Of a stretch of DNA of 21,133 bases, positions 10,335 through 20,451 are shown piece by piece. This DNA is from Cyclostephanos tholiformis (Eukaryota; Bacillariophyta; Thalassiosirophyceae; Thalassiosirales; Thalassiosiraceae): the NCBI GenBank assembly GCA_036939975.1, contig JALLPB010000571.1:1-21133 (forward strand), in the 5' to 3' direction. A program made the translations under genes and the position numbers. The notes beneath the pieces are model-generated. The model did not search any database, was not told the DNA's origin, and saw only the letters and a program-made list of their open reading frames with translations. Each line of letters opens with the position of its first letter. The stretch's first letter is position 1.

Positions 10335-10358
10335 TGTGATGTTGTAATTTACATCACA
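10335..10358. promoter_or_regulatory. Inverted repeat TGTGATGT-N8-ACATCACA upstream of the CRTISO-like gene
   Basis: Two perfect 8-base arms are separated by eight AT-rich bases, starting 32 bases upstream of the start codon at 10303. The symmetry and position suggest a dimeric transcription-factor site or a 5'-leader hairpin. No known binding protein is assigned. This is an inference from position and symmetry. Confidence 0.35.
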
Positions 10359-10827
10359 TGATATCTGTGATATAAGGATGAAGTAATAATACTCTTTTTC
10401 TAGCAGCGCAGGCACGCATCCGATATGGGACGCACGCACTACCCATGCGATGGCATGCACCACCGTCAACTCCAAGAAAAATTTGGAATGAGTCATCGTT
10501 CGACGTCGTGGAGTTGAGGGAATATGGCACCTTGTGTTGGAGACTACCGAATTGTAACATTTTACACCTTTTGTTACGTATTGCTTTAAGTCACGAATCA
10601 CACACACGTGATGGGACTTTAAAGTGCCATTTGCAATTTTCATACGTGTTTGCAATTTTCATACGTGTTTGCAATTTTAATATTTCATCATATTGTTCCT
10701 ACGTTGACGTTTGCAATTCTCATTTGTGTTTGCAATTCTCATACGTGTTTGCAATTTTAATTGTTAGAGTTGCATACCGATGGTCATACTGGCAGTCTGG
10801 CCGGTATTGGTAATTAGTAGCATTGGC
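10359..10827. other. Intergenic DNA between the CRTISO-like gene and the hAT element
   Basis: It contains a 9-base inverted repeat (TCAACTCCA near 10467 and TGGAGTTGA near 10509) and the 19-bp repeats listed separately. No coding frame is convincing. The upstream promoter of the CRTISO-like gene should lie in its left part. Confidence 0.4.
10631..10760. repeat. 19-bp repeats in two clusters
   Basis: The unit is TTGCAATTTTCATACGTGT with minor variants. Copies start at 10631, 10650 and 10669 (last one partial), and again at 10711, 10730 and 10749 (last one partial). Both clusters end in the same truncated form TTGCAATTTTAA. The two clusters look like a duplication of the whole block, separated by about 30 bases. 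Confidence 0.8.
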
Positions 10828-10830
10828 CGG

Positions 10831-10870
10831 TCAGTAATTTCGGTACATTTCGATCAGTATTTTGCAAAAT
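10831..10870. repeat. Left inverted-repeat arm of the hAT element
   Basis: It contains TTTCGGTAC, CGATCAGTATTT and TTTTGCAAAAT in order, matching the reverse complement of the right arm apart from a short insertion there. Adjacent to it on the inner side, the word TTGGCGGGAAT occurs twice near 10875-10902. Confidence 0.55.
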
Positions 10871-11292
10871 AGGTTTTGGCGGGAATGAAGCACACAGACT
10901 TGGCGGGAATCTACAATGCGTCATCATAATTATAACAGGGTCCAACCTGTTTATTTTTTTGCCGCATAACCACGGTGTCCAGCGGCTTTACCCTGCCGTT
11001 GCCTGGCCTTACTAGTGATGCCCAAAGTAGGCGCATAGCTGTCATCCCCACATGGGGGGGGGGAGGATATTTACGCTCGGATTTTATTTAATCCAACTGG
11101 AACCCTTCATAATATCTAACTTTAAATTAAACTAGAGGTCATTTTTTACTAACAACATAATATTATGTCCGACAATAACATCAATAAATATCACTTTAAA
11201 TTGATTCTTTGGCTCGTTGTTAACGTCCCTTACTCCCCTACATCGGCACTAACGTTAGTTAAATTCTTGTGGTTTGACTACATATATTTTCC

Positions 11293-14065
11293 TTACTGTT
11301 CACCCCTCTTGTTCAGCATCAGTTTTGGATTCATCATTTTTGAACATAGGCAAGAGGCAAGAGAGCCTTTTTTTTCAATTAGAAAATGATCCTCAGGATG
11401 CATCCTCTCTCGAGCAATTTCTGCATAGTGCTTGTGAAGGAGCTCCTTATTTTCTCTGCAATACATGATAGCAGAAGTAACACACTCCGACATCCTATTT
11501 TGTTTGACTGTAAGTACTCTAGCAGCACAGCTCCAGATGCGCTCAGATGGAGCGGATGTAGCTGGAATTGTTGCAAGATACTTTATGGCAAGCCTCTCAA
11601 AGAAATTGTTGAATCTGTTGGCTGACAATTTCCACCAAGAAAGAGGACAATTGTATATGTAGAACTCATCTCCGAGGATGAGCTGATATAATTCATTTTT
11701 ACACAATGATCTTGCAGCAGCAGCGGGGTCACGGTTCTTGAGAGTTGTGCGATTGATAGTGTTGTTGTTATTAGCAATGCCGTTCAGCAAGACATCAAGC
11801 ATGTCACCGGTGTCGTCCGTGGCAGCAGGGAGGGGAGGGTTGGAAGGTTCATCTTCTAGAAGGTCAATGACTTCATCCCATTGTGGAGACACAGCAAAAG
11901 CAAGAGCTTCATCAAGAATGTCAGATTTTAGCTGCATGAGGATGACAGCAGAGACATGAGTCCTCTGGCAGTTCAAGTAAAGATTTTGGAACAAAAAGGA
12001 ATAAAGTCAAACATACCTCATCATAGTTGTCTGGTTCCATTATTACCTTTAGATAGTGGTGTGTGTGAGGGTCAAGAAAAGCAGCCTTGAAATAGTAAGG
12101 GTGAATGGAAATGTACCTATTGCCATGCCCAACAAGAGCCTCACCATTGTATTTCAGTTGCCCATTGGTGGTTGGGTGGTATTGCCCATCAAAGTTATCT
12201 CACAAGATCCGCGTCAACTTCTTCACAACTGCCTCAGTTGCCATGGATGCAAGAACCTGCAAGAAAGATTGGCGGATAGAGTAAATTGCCAATGGGACAA
12301 AGGAGCCTGTGACATACTTCTCTCCCTCAAGAACAAGCTGCCAAAAACTCATCGTCTTGAGTGTTACTTTAACTTGGTAGCAAATCTTCCAATCCTGAGC
12401 AGTAATTAGCACAGCTTCAGCCTCCTCTGGATTGTCAACAATGTAATGGCTAATTGCCTCTCGGAGGAACCATAACCTTTTCAACATGCAATAAGTTGAC
12501 CACCACCATGTCTTCACATCTTGGAGGATATTCCTTGGCTGACCGCTGTACTTTGCCAACAAAGACTCTTGTTGCTGATCCTTCAACTTTTTGGTAGCTT
12601 GAGTGGACTTCTTAAAGAATTGCATGACATTGCGAGCTTTTTTCATAGCCACTGTCACTTCTGGCACATCAGGAGCTACAAATATGTTAGAGATATTCAC
12701 AATAACAAAGAAGAACAAAAGGCGAGGAGTGGCTTTCGTGATTTAGCGTTAACTCACGCTCAAATGCTAGTATTGCAACCAACTGTAAATTGTGGTCGGT
12801 ACAGTAAAAATGTTCTTTTTGATCGTCACGAGAAATTTTCCTAACTTCCCCATATTTCCTGTTGTATCGGTGATGCCGATTGTTTCAAAAACATTGTGTC
12901 ATCGCCGTAACCCTGAAATTTCTGAAGGAAGGCAACAACATCTTCGTAAATCCTCTCGCCAGTGATCAACCTTTCGAATACTTCGCAGACCGTAGGATCC
13001 ATTTTTTTCATCAACCCAATGTGTAGTGTCAGTTGTCAGTTGTGTACGTTGATTTGTCCGTGCCTCTCCAGTGATTGGTCGTCTATGCAATCTGATGCTT
13101 GTCATGTCCTTTTTTGTTGCCTCCATTGCATAGTCACCCATCTCGATAACTGCATCTCTGACCTGATCACGGTGGAGCTTAGCAATTTTATTGGACTCAC
13201 TATTCAATGGAGTAAACTGCCAGAGATATGATGGCCGTTCAAAGGTGCAAAAGGGAATGCCTTCCTCAATATCAAGGGTGGCAGCGGCTGTGCAGTAGAG
13301 CAGCTTGGAGGATTTGGCTGTCAGCTTGGGGGCAAATCCTGGCATATTCGCGATGGATGTGGGGATTCTCATAGAAATTGATTTTGGAGTTGACAGATTC
13401 ATACGATTGGTGATGTCCTTATATTCTTCTGGATGGTTATGTTTGTTGTGGGCACGTAGGTTGCTCGTTGACTAGCTGACGCCAATTTTTACTAATCCCA
13501 AATTTTGATTGCCCACATTTGAGCATGATGTGCAATGGACATATTCCGTATATAGTTCCGGATGCTTACGTGGTACTAACAGCCGAAAGCCCTCCCACCA
13601 TGGAGAATGCTTGTTGCCAAAAGCATGAGTGGTAAAGTATTGCTGTGACGCCAGCTTGGTAGCGTTCATCTCTTTTTCCTCCTCCCCCTCTTCATCATCT
13701 GTACTAATATGCAAAGCATCGTCAATTATGTTATGAGGGCTCATTTTGGTCAACTGCGCAGCCAAGTCAGTATCAGAGATCTCGGCACATTTGTTCATCT
13801 TCTTCTTCCTGGTCTTATCGATGTTCTAGCTCTTGCTCGTCTTGCATTTGTGATCCACCACCACCGTGAGTGGATGAAGGATTGGCAATTTGGGTGACAA
13901 AACATTCGCATCAGACGTTCCGTTGACTGGATCGGAAGTCCCTTCGGTGTTGGCCACAGGGGAAGGATCAGGTGTGCCATTCATCATGATGTCAAGGACA
14001 AGGGAAGCATCATCGGAGGTTCCATTATGGTCGATGTTGGCAAAAAGGGAAAGGGAAGTTAGCAT
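11293..14065 (-). pseudogene. hAT transposase with BED zinc finger, broken
   Basis: Exons and domains, 5' to 3' on the - strand: a possible N-terminal extension from 14065, with a TAG at 13826-13828. A BED-type finger (HCTSC ... LRAHNKHNH) starts from the ATG at 13798, with a TAG at 13472-13474 inside the finger. An N-terminal hAT region follows around 13240-13400. Next is a stretch with the TDTTGNM motif (the TDNAxNM position of hAT proteins). Then comes an intron 12676-12757 (GTGAGT...TTTGTAG), an exon with the middle domain (QDVKTWWWSTYCMLKRLWF) interrupted by TGA at 12200-12202, an intron 11965-12016 (GTATGT...CCAG), and a last exon with the hAT dimerisation domain (ANRFNNFFERLAIKYL ... 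SAPSERIWS) ending at 11293. Frame changes are needed near 13002-13008 (a T7 run), 12886-12892 and 12827-12832. Three stops plus frameshifts indicate it is not functional. Some of the single-base shifts at homopolymers could be sequencing error. Confidence 0.85.
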
Positions 14066-14113
14066 TTTTGTAATTAATGAGCTGAGCTCATTGTTGTGTG
14101 GTTTGAGGCATGC

Positions 14114-14210
14114 GTGGTTTGCCAGTTCATGCCACCTGAGGAGGAGCGGTCAATGCTGCTTATGTGGTTTGCCAGTTCATGCCACCTGAGGAGGAGCGGC
14201 CAATGCTGCT
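14114..14210. repeat. 50-bp tandem duplication, two copies
   Basis: A 47-base segment beginning GTGGTTTGCCAGTTC at 14114 is repeated at 14164 with a period of 50 bases and one difference (T at 14150, C at 14200). It lies between the transposase pseudogene and the right end of the hAT element. The low divergence indicates a recent duplication. Confidence 0.9.
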
Positions 14211-14410
14211 CTCATTATTTTTATTTATGATCATATTCTTATCATCTCATTTTCTCTCCAGTGTGAGGATGATGGCGATGGACGTTATAATAATAATCTA
14301 AAGACGTACATATTGTAGATAGTGAAAAAATACTCTAAATACGTGTACTTATCGTACATATAGATGCCGAATTAAGAATTAACACTGACCGAATTTTTGT
14401 CCGGTATCAG

Positions 14411-14460
14411 TTTGCAAAATACCAAGAAATACTGACCGATACACCGTACCGAAAAATAAC
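14411..14460. repeat. Right inverted-repeat arm of the hAT element
   Basis: Its reverse complement reads TTTTCGGTACGG... then ATCGGTCAGTATTT, then TTTTGCAAA, the same ordered blocks as the left arm. It contains an ACTGACCG word at 14431, and a second copy lies just inside at 14384. Confidence 0.55.
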
Positions 14461-14725
14461 GAGAGAATATTATGTCCCATTTGTTCTACTGTGAGTACTA
14501 CCGTAAAATAGAGGTCTCATAAGTAAAAAATAGTACGTACTTACTTTTTGCCGATTTTTTACCTCATCATACGATTTGTATAAGTACAAATCATATATCA
14601 TACAACTATGATTTTTACTAACACAAATTGTACAAAGACATTTTACTGATTAATGCTACGATATCATACTCTAAATATGCACCCCCCCCCTATTCTCCCC
14701 TTTTGCCACCACCATGATGGGACCA
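14461..14725. other. AT-rich 3' flank of the Crypton gene
   Basis: It is rich in GTAC and TAC-type words and ends in a C-run at about 14682-14690, next to the recombinase stop codon. The Crypton right border should lie here, but Cryptons lack terminal inverted repeats, so I cannot place it. No gene is seen. Confidence 0.35.
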
Positions 14726-16630
14726 TCACAACCACCTCTCGACTCCCAACATCCTATCTTTTTTCATTTGATTGATCACCTGAGTAACCGACAACCTCCT
14801 TCCGTACGCTTCACTAATTCGATCGATAGCACTGTCTGCCGTGTATCCCCTTGCCATCAATTTAACAACTGCATCCCAAAATACCCTCCTGCGTGAATAT
14901 GTATGCTTGTTCCTTCCCCGTTCTACCGCTGTGTAATCTTTGGCTGCCTTCCCTCCATCCAATCCCTGCTCATACTCCCTCCACAAAACAAATAAATCTG
15001 AAGGTGATTTTGTTAGCTTTGACATTATGGTTCTTTTCTCTGATGATGGAGGAACAAGTGCACGTACAACAGGTTGAGTAGCAATGCGGCGCATGTTAGT
15101 ATTCATATTTACCATGTACCGCTTGTGATCTGCAAGAATAGATGACAACTCATTCTTCAGATCTTCAACGCGATTCTGTAGAAGAAGTAGCTGTGAGGTG
15201 AGAACACTCACTCTCCCATCGTACTCAGGTGTGCCTGTGGTACCTTGCTCCTCAATCCCCATCCTTGGCTCCTCCATCCCAATCGCCCCTTCATTCCCAC
15301 CATCATTGTCGTGGCGATGAGTGCGAAGGGTGACAAGGCACATCTGTTCACCATTCTGCACCACGGCCAACCCAATCTTTTCGACTGGGTTGACATCAGG
15401 GATACCCTCCACATGAATCCATTCACGTTGGATCTCCTCAGCAAGTCTCGTAGGAATAAGCGTGCGTTGGGCACCACTCACTGGGGCTTCGCATTCATAT
15501 GCCGCCCAAAGCAAGGGCAGTGCAAGCACTCGTGCTACCTGGGTGCCAAAGGCGGCACAGCAATGTGGGACAATTGAGTCAAGGAATGCGGCAGGGACGA
15601 CCATGCCAGCCTTGACCGCATACTTGCAAGGCCCACGAGGGCCACAGAGAACAGCTGCAACGCGAGCGTCAGGGTAGGGCTGGTCCACGTCGATGTACGT
15701 GTCTACCTGTTTTTTCTTCCCCCTCCAGCGGCCACGCAGGTTCACCCAGTCCTTGGGTAAGCCAAATCTGCTCGCATATGTTGCAGAGCCCTTGCGAAAG
15801 CTGTGAGTTCCCACTCGCCCAGCCCGCTGCGCCCTGAAATTAGAACTTGCAAGGATTTCATCAATAAGGTTAGTGGTAGTTTTTTTTGAATAGTCAAACA
15901 TCAATCCCCCAGCATGGCCGCCGAACGTTTCCATGTACACCACGAGATTCAACAGCGGACAAATGATTGGATCCATGGCTGCAATTAAAATTTGCGTTGG
16001 CGACTGCATCTCCGTGCGAATGTTTTTTGACCAGCTCATTTTGATGTGGAGGGTGAAAGAATCGCGCACATTAAAAAGGACTGTGCTTGTTCGTAGCTGC
16101 ATAATATCATCAATGCGGCCAATCAGCTGCCACTGGAGCGTCAACACAGACAGCGCCATAAGCATAGAATGCGCTTTACTACTCTCCGAATAAATCTCTC
16201 GTACCGCGATCAGAACATTAACAAACTCTTCCCATTCGACAGCGCGGCGAGCGTTCGATTGAACGCCCGTCCCTCGAACCTCGTGGACCTTTACCTTTTG
16301 AATCATGTGATGAACCGCCCTCGATCTTGTGGGGTTGCCCGTTTGGGTAATGTCGTCCCAAGGCATGTTCTGGCGGGGCAAAAAGCTTGAAATTGCCTTC
16401 TTCTTATACTCCAAAGTTGATGATCGACAGTAGATGGGTTGGTCGCTGGGAGAGGGGTTCGCGTTGTGGTAGGCCTTGAAGTTGAAGTACGAGACCACGT
16501 CGAAATCGGTGATCTCGAGGAGCCGCTCTTGAGGGAAGACGTGGGAATTGTCATTCCTTGGGTATTCAATGCCATCCAGGAATGACATGAACTGGGCGAT
16601 CTCGGTGTAATAATCGTTGCGGCGCACCAT
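14726..16630 (-). CDS. Crypton-type tyrosine recombinase (transposase), apparently intact
   Basis: A 634-residue protein if translation starts at the ATG at 16628-16630, which has a strong context (CACCATGG). An in-frame ATG 40 codons upstream (16750) would give 674. The catalytic set of tyrosine recombinases is all present: Arg172 (LIGRIDDIMQL), His276 and Arg279 (GTHSFRKGSAT), Trp302 (RGRW) and nucleophile Tyr312 (VDTYIDVD). A Leu-rich probable coiled coil follows (about 480-520). The last about 95 residues resemble the GCR1_C DNA-binding domain found at the C-terminus of many Crypton recombinases (LFVLWREYEQGLDG ... HTYSRRRVFWDAV). The order, YR core then GCR1_C-like domain, with no reverse transcriptase in the neighbourhood, favours a Crypton over DIRS-type retroelements. 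It would cut and rejoin DNA through a covalent 3'-phosphotyrosine. No stop or frameshift is visible, so it may be a young or active element. Placement in a particular Crypton subgroup is not attempted. Confidence 0.85.
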   Translation of the reverse strand: MVRRNDYYTEIAQFMSFLDGIEYPRNDNSHVFPQERLLEITDFDVVSYFNFKAYHNANPSPSDQPIYCRSSTLEYKKKAISSFLPRQNMPWDDITQTGNPTRSRAVHHMIQKVKVHEVRGTGVQSNARRAVEWEEFVNVLIAVREIYSESSKAHSMLMALSVLTLQWQLIGRIDDIMQLRTSTVLFNVRDSFTLHIKMSWSKNIRTEMQSPTQILIAAMDPIICPLLNLVVYMETFGGHAGGLMFDYSKKTTTNLIDEILASSNFRAQRAGRVGTHSFRKGSATYASRFGLPKDWVNLRGRWRGKKKQVDTYIDVDQPYPDARVAAVLCGPRGPCKYAVKAGMVVPAAFLDSIVPHCCAAFGTQVARVLALPLLWAAYECEAPVSGAQRTLIPTRLAEEIQREWIHVEGIPDVNPVEKIGLAVVQNGEQMCLVTLRTHRHDNDGGNEGAIGMEEPRMGIEEQGTTGTPEYDGRVSVLTSQLLLLQNRVEDLKNELSSILADHKRYMVNMNTNMRRIATQPVVRALVPPSSEKRTIMSKLTKSPSDLFVLWREYEQGLDGGKAAKDYTAVERGRNKHTYSRRRVFWDAVVKLMARGYTADSAIDRISEAYGRRLSVTQVINQMKKDRMLGVERWL

Positions 16631-17010
16631 GGTGATGGTATTATTATTTATGGTACATCTAAGATAATCTTTTCTGATGCTGGGGCGCGCACCTGGATAT
16701 TTCTGGGTAGAATTTTTTGTGCGAGGAAGCAAGCGTTTATGGTAGAACAAAACTTGATTTTATTCTACCTGTGGTGCTACTATGCTACCTAAAAATACCA
16801 CGACATGAGAAGAGGTATACACCGTACATACGTAAGATATGGTACTAAAATGTACAGTAACAGAAACTATTACCGGCCTCCTCTAGATGAAGCTAGTAAA
16901 ATAATGTGGAAAATACTACTTCGGTAGAATATGGGAATTAACGAATAGGTAGTTGTGCGCATGTATTGTAAATTCTTCTTTTTAGACAGACCTCTTCAAG
17001 GCTTAAAAAT
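16631..17010. other. AT-rich 5' flank of the Crypton gene
   Basis: It holds the presumed promoter and left border of the Crypton. GTAC/TACG words recur here as in the 3' flank. ATGCTAC occurs both here (about 16778) and in the 3' flank (about 14653), but seven bases are too few to call a boundary duplication. No gene is seen. Confidence 0.3.
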
Positions 17011-17459
17011 TTGTGGCACGTACTAGGTACTTTTATTCCCTTGCCCTGGCCGCCATCGCCACCGATGCTCTCGCCGCCCTTGCCGCCCATGCTCTCGCCT
17101 CCGTCTCGCCACGAAGTCCCTCTCGCCGTGGCCGTAATCCACGTCGTCGCCATGGCTGCCGGCACCCTCGCCGTAATTTTGGGAGTGTGCCAAGTTGAGA
17201 ATCGTTCCCGTCGCCAACGCAGTCGTCGCCCTGCTAGGCGTCGAATTCTCACGCCTTTCTCGGCACCGGCACGACAGGCATGGTAGGTCAATCTACAATG
17301 CCCTCCTGTTTGAGTTGGTCGGCATCGGATGCGAATAATCGCAGCCTACAGCCGTTTGATGTATGGTATACACATCATCCGGATATGGTCGTGACGAATG
17401 ATACTGATGACGAGTTCTGCGTCGAGTTGGAAACAGGTGGCAATGAAACCAAGGCATAA
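17011..17459 (+). other. GC-rich coding-like fragments, unassigned
   Basis: Adjacent + frames give protein-like pieces: an Ala/Leu-rich run (about 17035-17090), a hydrophobic run that could be a membrane helix (about 17115-17190, VPLAVAVIHVVAMAAGTLAV), and a run ending in SIYNALLFELVGIGCE (to about 17333). A 53-codon frame starts at ATG 17298 and stops at 17457-17459. The frame changes from piece to piece, as in a broken gene or one with unseen introns. The - strand is also open here with Gly-rich sequence, so the direction is uncertain. No family is recognised. Confidence 0.25.
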
Positions 17460-17814
17460 GTTCGCAATTTGATGATAATTTACAATCAATTCCATCAAAC
17501 TGCGCACTCATACACACGAGGGGCACGTAGAGTGCCGGATGGACTGCGGACTTTTTGAATGTTCAGTCAGGGTTGATCGATGCCTTGCGATATCAAATGC
17601 CACTCATTTTGAAAAGATGCGAGAGAAACAATCCATGGATGGGAGTCTTAGCATACATGGAATAACGCCGCAATCAAGAAGGATCATACGAATATGACAT
17701 GCGATAAGGGGGATACTACATGCTTTTTTTCTGCCATATCATGGATATAGATCTATCAACAAATTAAAAAATAATACGAATTTTGATTTATTGGAAGGGG
17801 GGGGCCTCGGCACA
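17460..17814. other. Intergenic DNA, nothing assigned
   Basis: I see no convincing reading frame, repeat or RNA gene here. Confidence 0.35.
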
Positions 17815-17983
17815 CACTCACTTTTATGTTATCACTCAAGATGGTGCAGGGTGCAAACCGGGGCGATGTGACACGATACAACGCTTCTTCTGCCAGAATG
17901 AGATCAGTGCCCAAAAAGAAATCGAGGCCGAGTTGAAGAAGATACTGGACAAGAAGATGAATGAGCTCAGTGCTCTAAAATGA
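17815..17983 (+). other. Possible 3' exon with charged helical C-terminus
   Basis: The + frame ends in a Lys/Glu-rich segment (SAQKEIEAELKKILDKKM, then NELSALK) before TGA at 17981-17983. A good acceptor (CTTCTTCTGCCAG) falls at about 17887-17899, just before this segment, so it could be the last exon of a gene whose earlier exons I cannot identify. A pseudogene fragment is equally possible. Confidence 0.25.
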
Positions 17984-18044
17984 AATGTAAGCCGAGTTCA
18001 TTGTGTTAACGAGTAATGCGCCATTGTTTTTATATATTTTCACT

Positions 18045-18110
18045 ATGCCTGGAGGTGGCCCCATCGACTTTGACTGGAATGATTTGGTTATGACTCAAGC
18101 TAATAGTTGA
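18045..18110 (+). other. Small ORF of 21 codons
   Basis: It starts MPGGGPIDFDWNDLVMTQ after a TATATATTTT stretch and ends at TGA 18108-18110. It is short, has no recognised motif and no supporting context, so it is likely chance. It is noted because it lies alone in the gap between 17983 and the 3' end of the methyltransferase gene. Confidence 0.12.
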
Positions 18111-18224
18111 CAGCACACTATATAATAAGAGACGGTTCTCTCTCAGCCACGACTCTTTCCACAAGACAGAACAATCATCAGTTGGGAACCTCTGACAGCG
18201 GAGAGATGCGCGTGAAAAGTACCA

Positions 18225-19512
18225 TCACGAAATGACGTACACGTCGAATCTATTCGTCGACCCACGAATGTCATATGAGGGCCTTGGGACGGCGATGTCC
18301 CCCTCCCGTTTCTTCCTACCCTCCCCCCCTCCTCCCTTTCCCGCCCCCGACGACGACGACGACGACGACGAGAGTCCGAGAGGCATCGCGCCGACGGGGC
18401 GCTTGACAACCACCCTCCGGATCGCGACGGCGCACGCCGCGAGGAGTAGTTCCCGTTCCTCCTCGTCTGTTTTTATCCTCGCCTCGTCGAAGATGTCGTC
18501 GTTGTCGTCGTCTTTATCGACATACTTCCCCTCCGTGCCGTCTTTCGGGACATCGTTGACGCTCGCATCATCGTGGTTTTCCCCCTCTACCCCGCCGACT
18601 TGCGCGTCGTCCCCCCCGGGCAGCAGCAGCGCGTGTAGAATCGCCATATCCTTCTTCACCGCGCTCTTCTTCTTCTTTGCCCTACCCCCCTTTTTCATAC
18701 CGCCTTTGGGTGACGGGAACATCGGATCGAGGTAGCATACATCCGGTCGCTCGAGCGCCGTCGTCGGCGTCGTCATCGCCGTGGATGTCATCGTCGTCAT
18801 AGCGGCCGCCACGCGATGCAAGACCGTGATCGCGTCCCCCTCCTCCACGCTCAGGCTCCTGCACATCCGTCGAGCGCGTCGTCGCAAGGAGGGGGGGGGG
18901 GTGACGATGACGTCGTCGTTTCCATCGTCGATTTCGTCCACGGTATCATTGGCGGCGAGCAGTCGCAATCGCCTGACGGCATCCGACAATAGCAACGCGA
19001 CGATCGGATCGCGCTCGACCATGTGCAGCCTCAACAACGGTGGCATCGTCGTGGTCGCGCCGACGTCGGGACCTATAATGCCGTCCTCCCACGGAATGGA
19101 CGAGAGTATCACCGACGAATCCCGCCCGAGTCCCGCGGTCAGATCGTAAACCACGATCGGCCGTCGTCGACTACGCGTTGATGTCGACGACGATGAAGCT
19201 GCAATCGTCATCATCTTCTTGATGCCCAACGCCTTGATTAGCAATTCCCCACCACCTCCTCCACCCACCCCTTTTCTTCCCCCCGCCTTTCCATCACCGT
19301 CGGACGATGATGGACCATCGTTCCTACTAACACCGTCACCACCACCGTCGACTCGTCCCGCCGATAATGACATTAATCGATATCCCAATCGCGTGTCATT
19401 CGGTGGACACAGGTCCACGAAGTACGGCGACGACCATACGACGACATCGTCCGACTTACGACGATTGCCACGACTACCACGAACCCTCGTCGTGGAGCCA
19501 ACGACCGACGAC

Positions 19513-19575
<63 letters not shown>

Positions 19576-20451
19576 ATAAGAGCGAGGGCGTAAGATCCCG
19601 ATTGCGGATGGGAAACGGCCGTCAATAGGATGCGCGGGACTGGAAAGGAGGAGGAGGAGGAGCTCATCCCGTAATCGTCGTTTCGTTTCCCTCCTCCTCC
19701 TTCGATTTCGCCATCTCCTTCCCCGTCATCATCGAAATCATCATCGTCGTCGTCGTCGTCGTCGTCATTATGATCATCGTCGTCGTCAGTCATCGCGTTC
19801 CGACGACGATAACGACCATCGCGATGGTAACGATAGTACGGCAGTCCATTATCCGATGCCGCCATTTTCAATCGAGAAATCGCATCAACGAGCCAAGACG
19901 TCGACGAAGATGACGAATCTGATCGTCGTCGACCCCCTTCCCCTCCCCCTCCACCCTCCACGGCCGATTCGACGATGGGAGGAGGATGTAGTCTTTCCCC
20001 TCCTACCCCCTTCGAAGACGACGATGACGATGATGACGATGACAATGATGACGGAGACAATGACGGCAGGAGCACGGCCACACGTCGCGATCGTCGTATT
20101 CGTTGATCGTCGTCGCGATAATAGCGACTGCGACTGCGACTAAGACTACAACGAGGAGTACTATTCGCGGTCGTTATAATCGACGACACTCCCCCCTCCT
20201 CCACCTCCCCCCGCCGATCGCGTCCGTCGTAGTCGTGTGCGTATCCACCGCCATCGTCCTCTATTACTTTGTCATCTTCCTCATCGTCGCAACCACCACC
20301 ATCGACGTCTATTTTTACCTCGTCGCCATCGTCGTGCGACATGCCCGTCATCGTGACGGTTGTCGACTGCTTTGGAGGGGGCGGTCGGGGAATGAAGAGC
20401 GGCGACGACGACCACGTATGGACGCGGCGTCGATGGTGATGATGATGATGG

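Larger units (their letters stand above)
10828..14460 (-). mobile_element. hAT-superfamily DNA transposon, decayed
   Basis: A transposase pseudogene of the hAT superfamily lies between ends that resemble each other in inverted orientation. Left arm 10831-10870 and right arm 14411-14460 share TTTCGGTAC, TCRGTCAGTATTT-like and TTTTGCAAA blocks in matching order when one is reverse-complemented. The word CGRTCAGT occurs twice at each end (10828, 10851; complement at 14384, 14431), which is typical of hAT subterminal transposase-binding motifs. The exact termini and the 8-bp target duplication expected for hAT elements were not found, so the outer borders may extend a few tens of bases. Confidence 0.65.

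Noticed and set aside
10631..10760. A possible CRISPR-like array because of regularly spaced 19-mers.
   Set aside because: The units are directly adjacent without unique spacers, and the DNA is clearly eukaryotic nuclear sequence.
10445..10813. Open + strand frame of 122 codons upstream of the hAT element.
   Set aside because: It runs through the 19-bp repeats and reads as repeated FSYVFAI-type words. There is no domain, so it is an artefact of the repeat period.
14461..16940. Exact Crypton borders from a shared ATGCTAC word in the two flanks.
   Set aside because: Seven bases in AT-rich DNA are expected by chance. Other copies would be required to define the ends.
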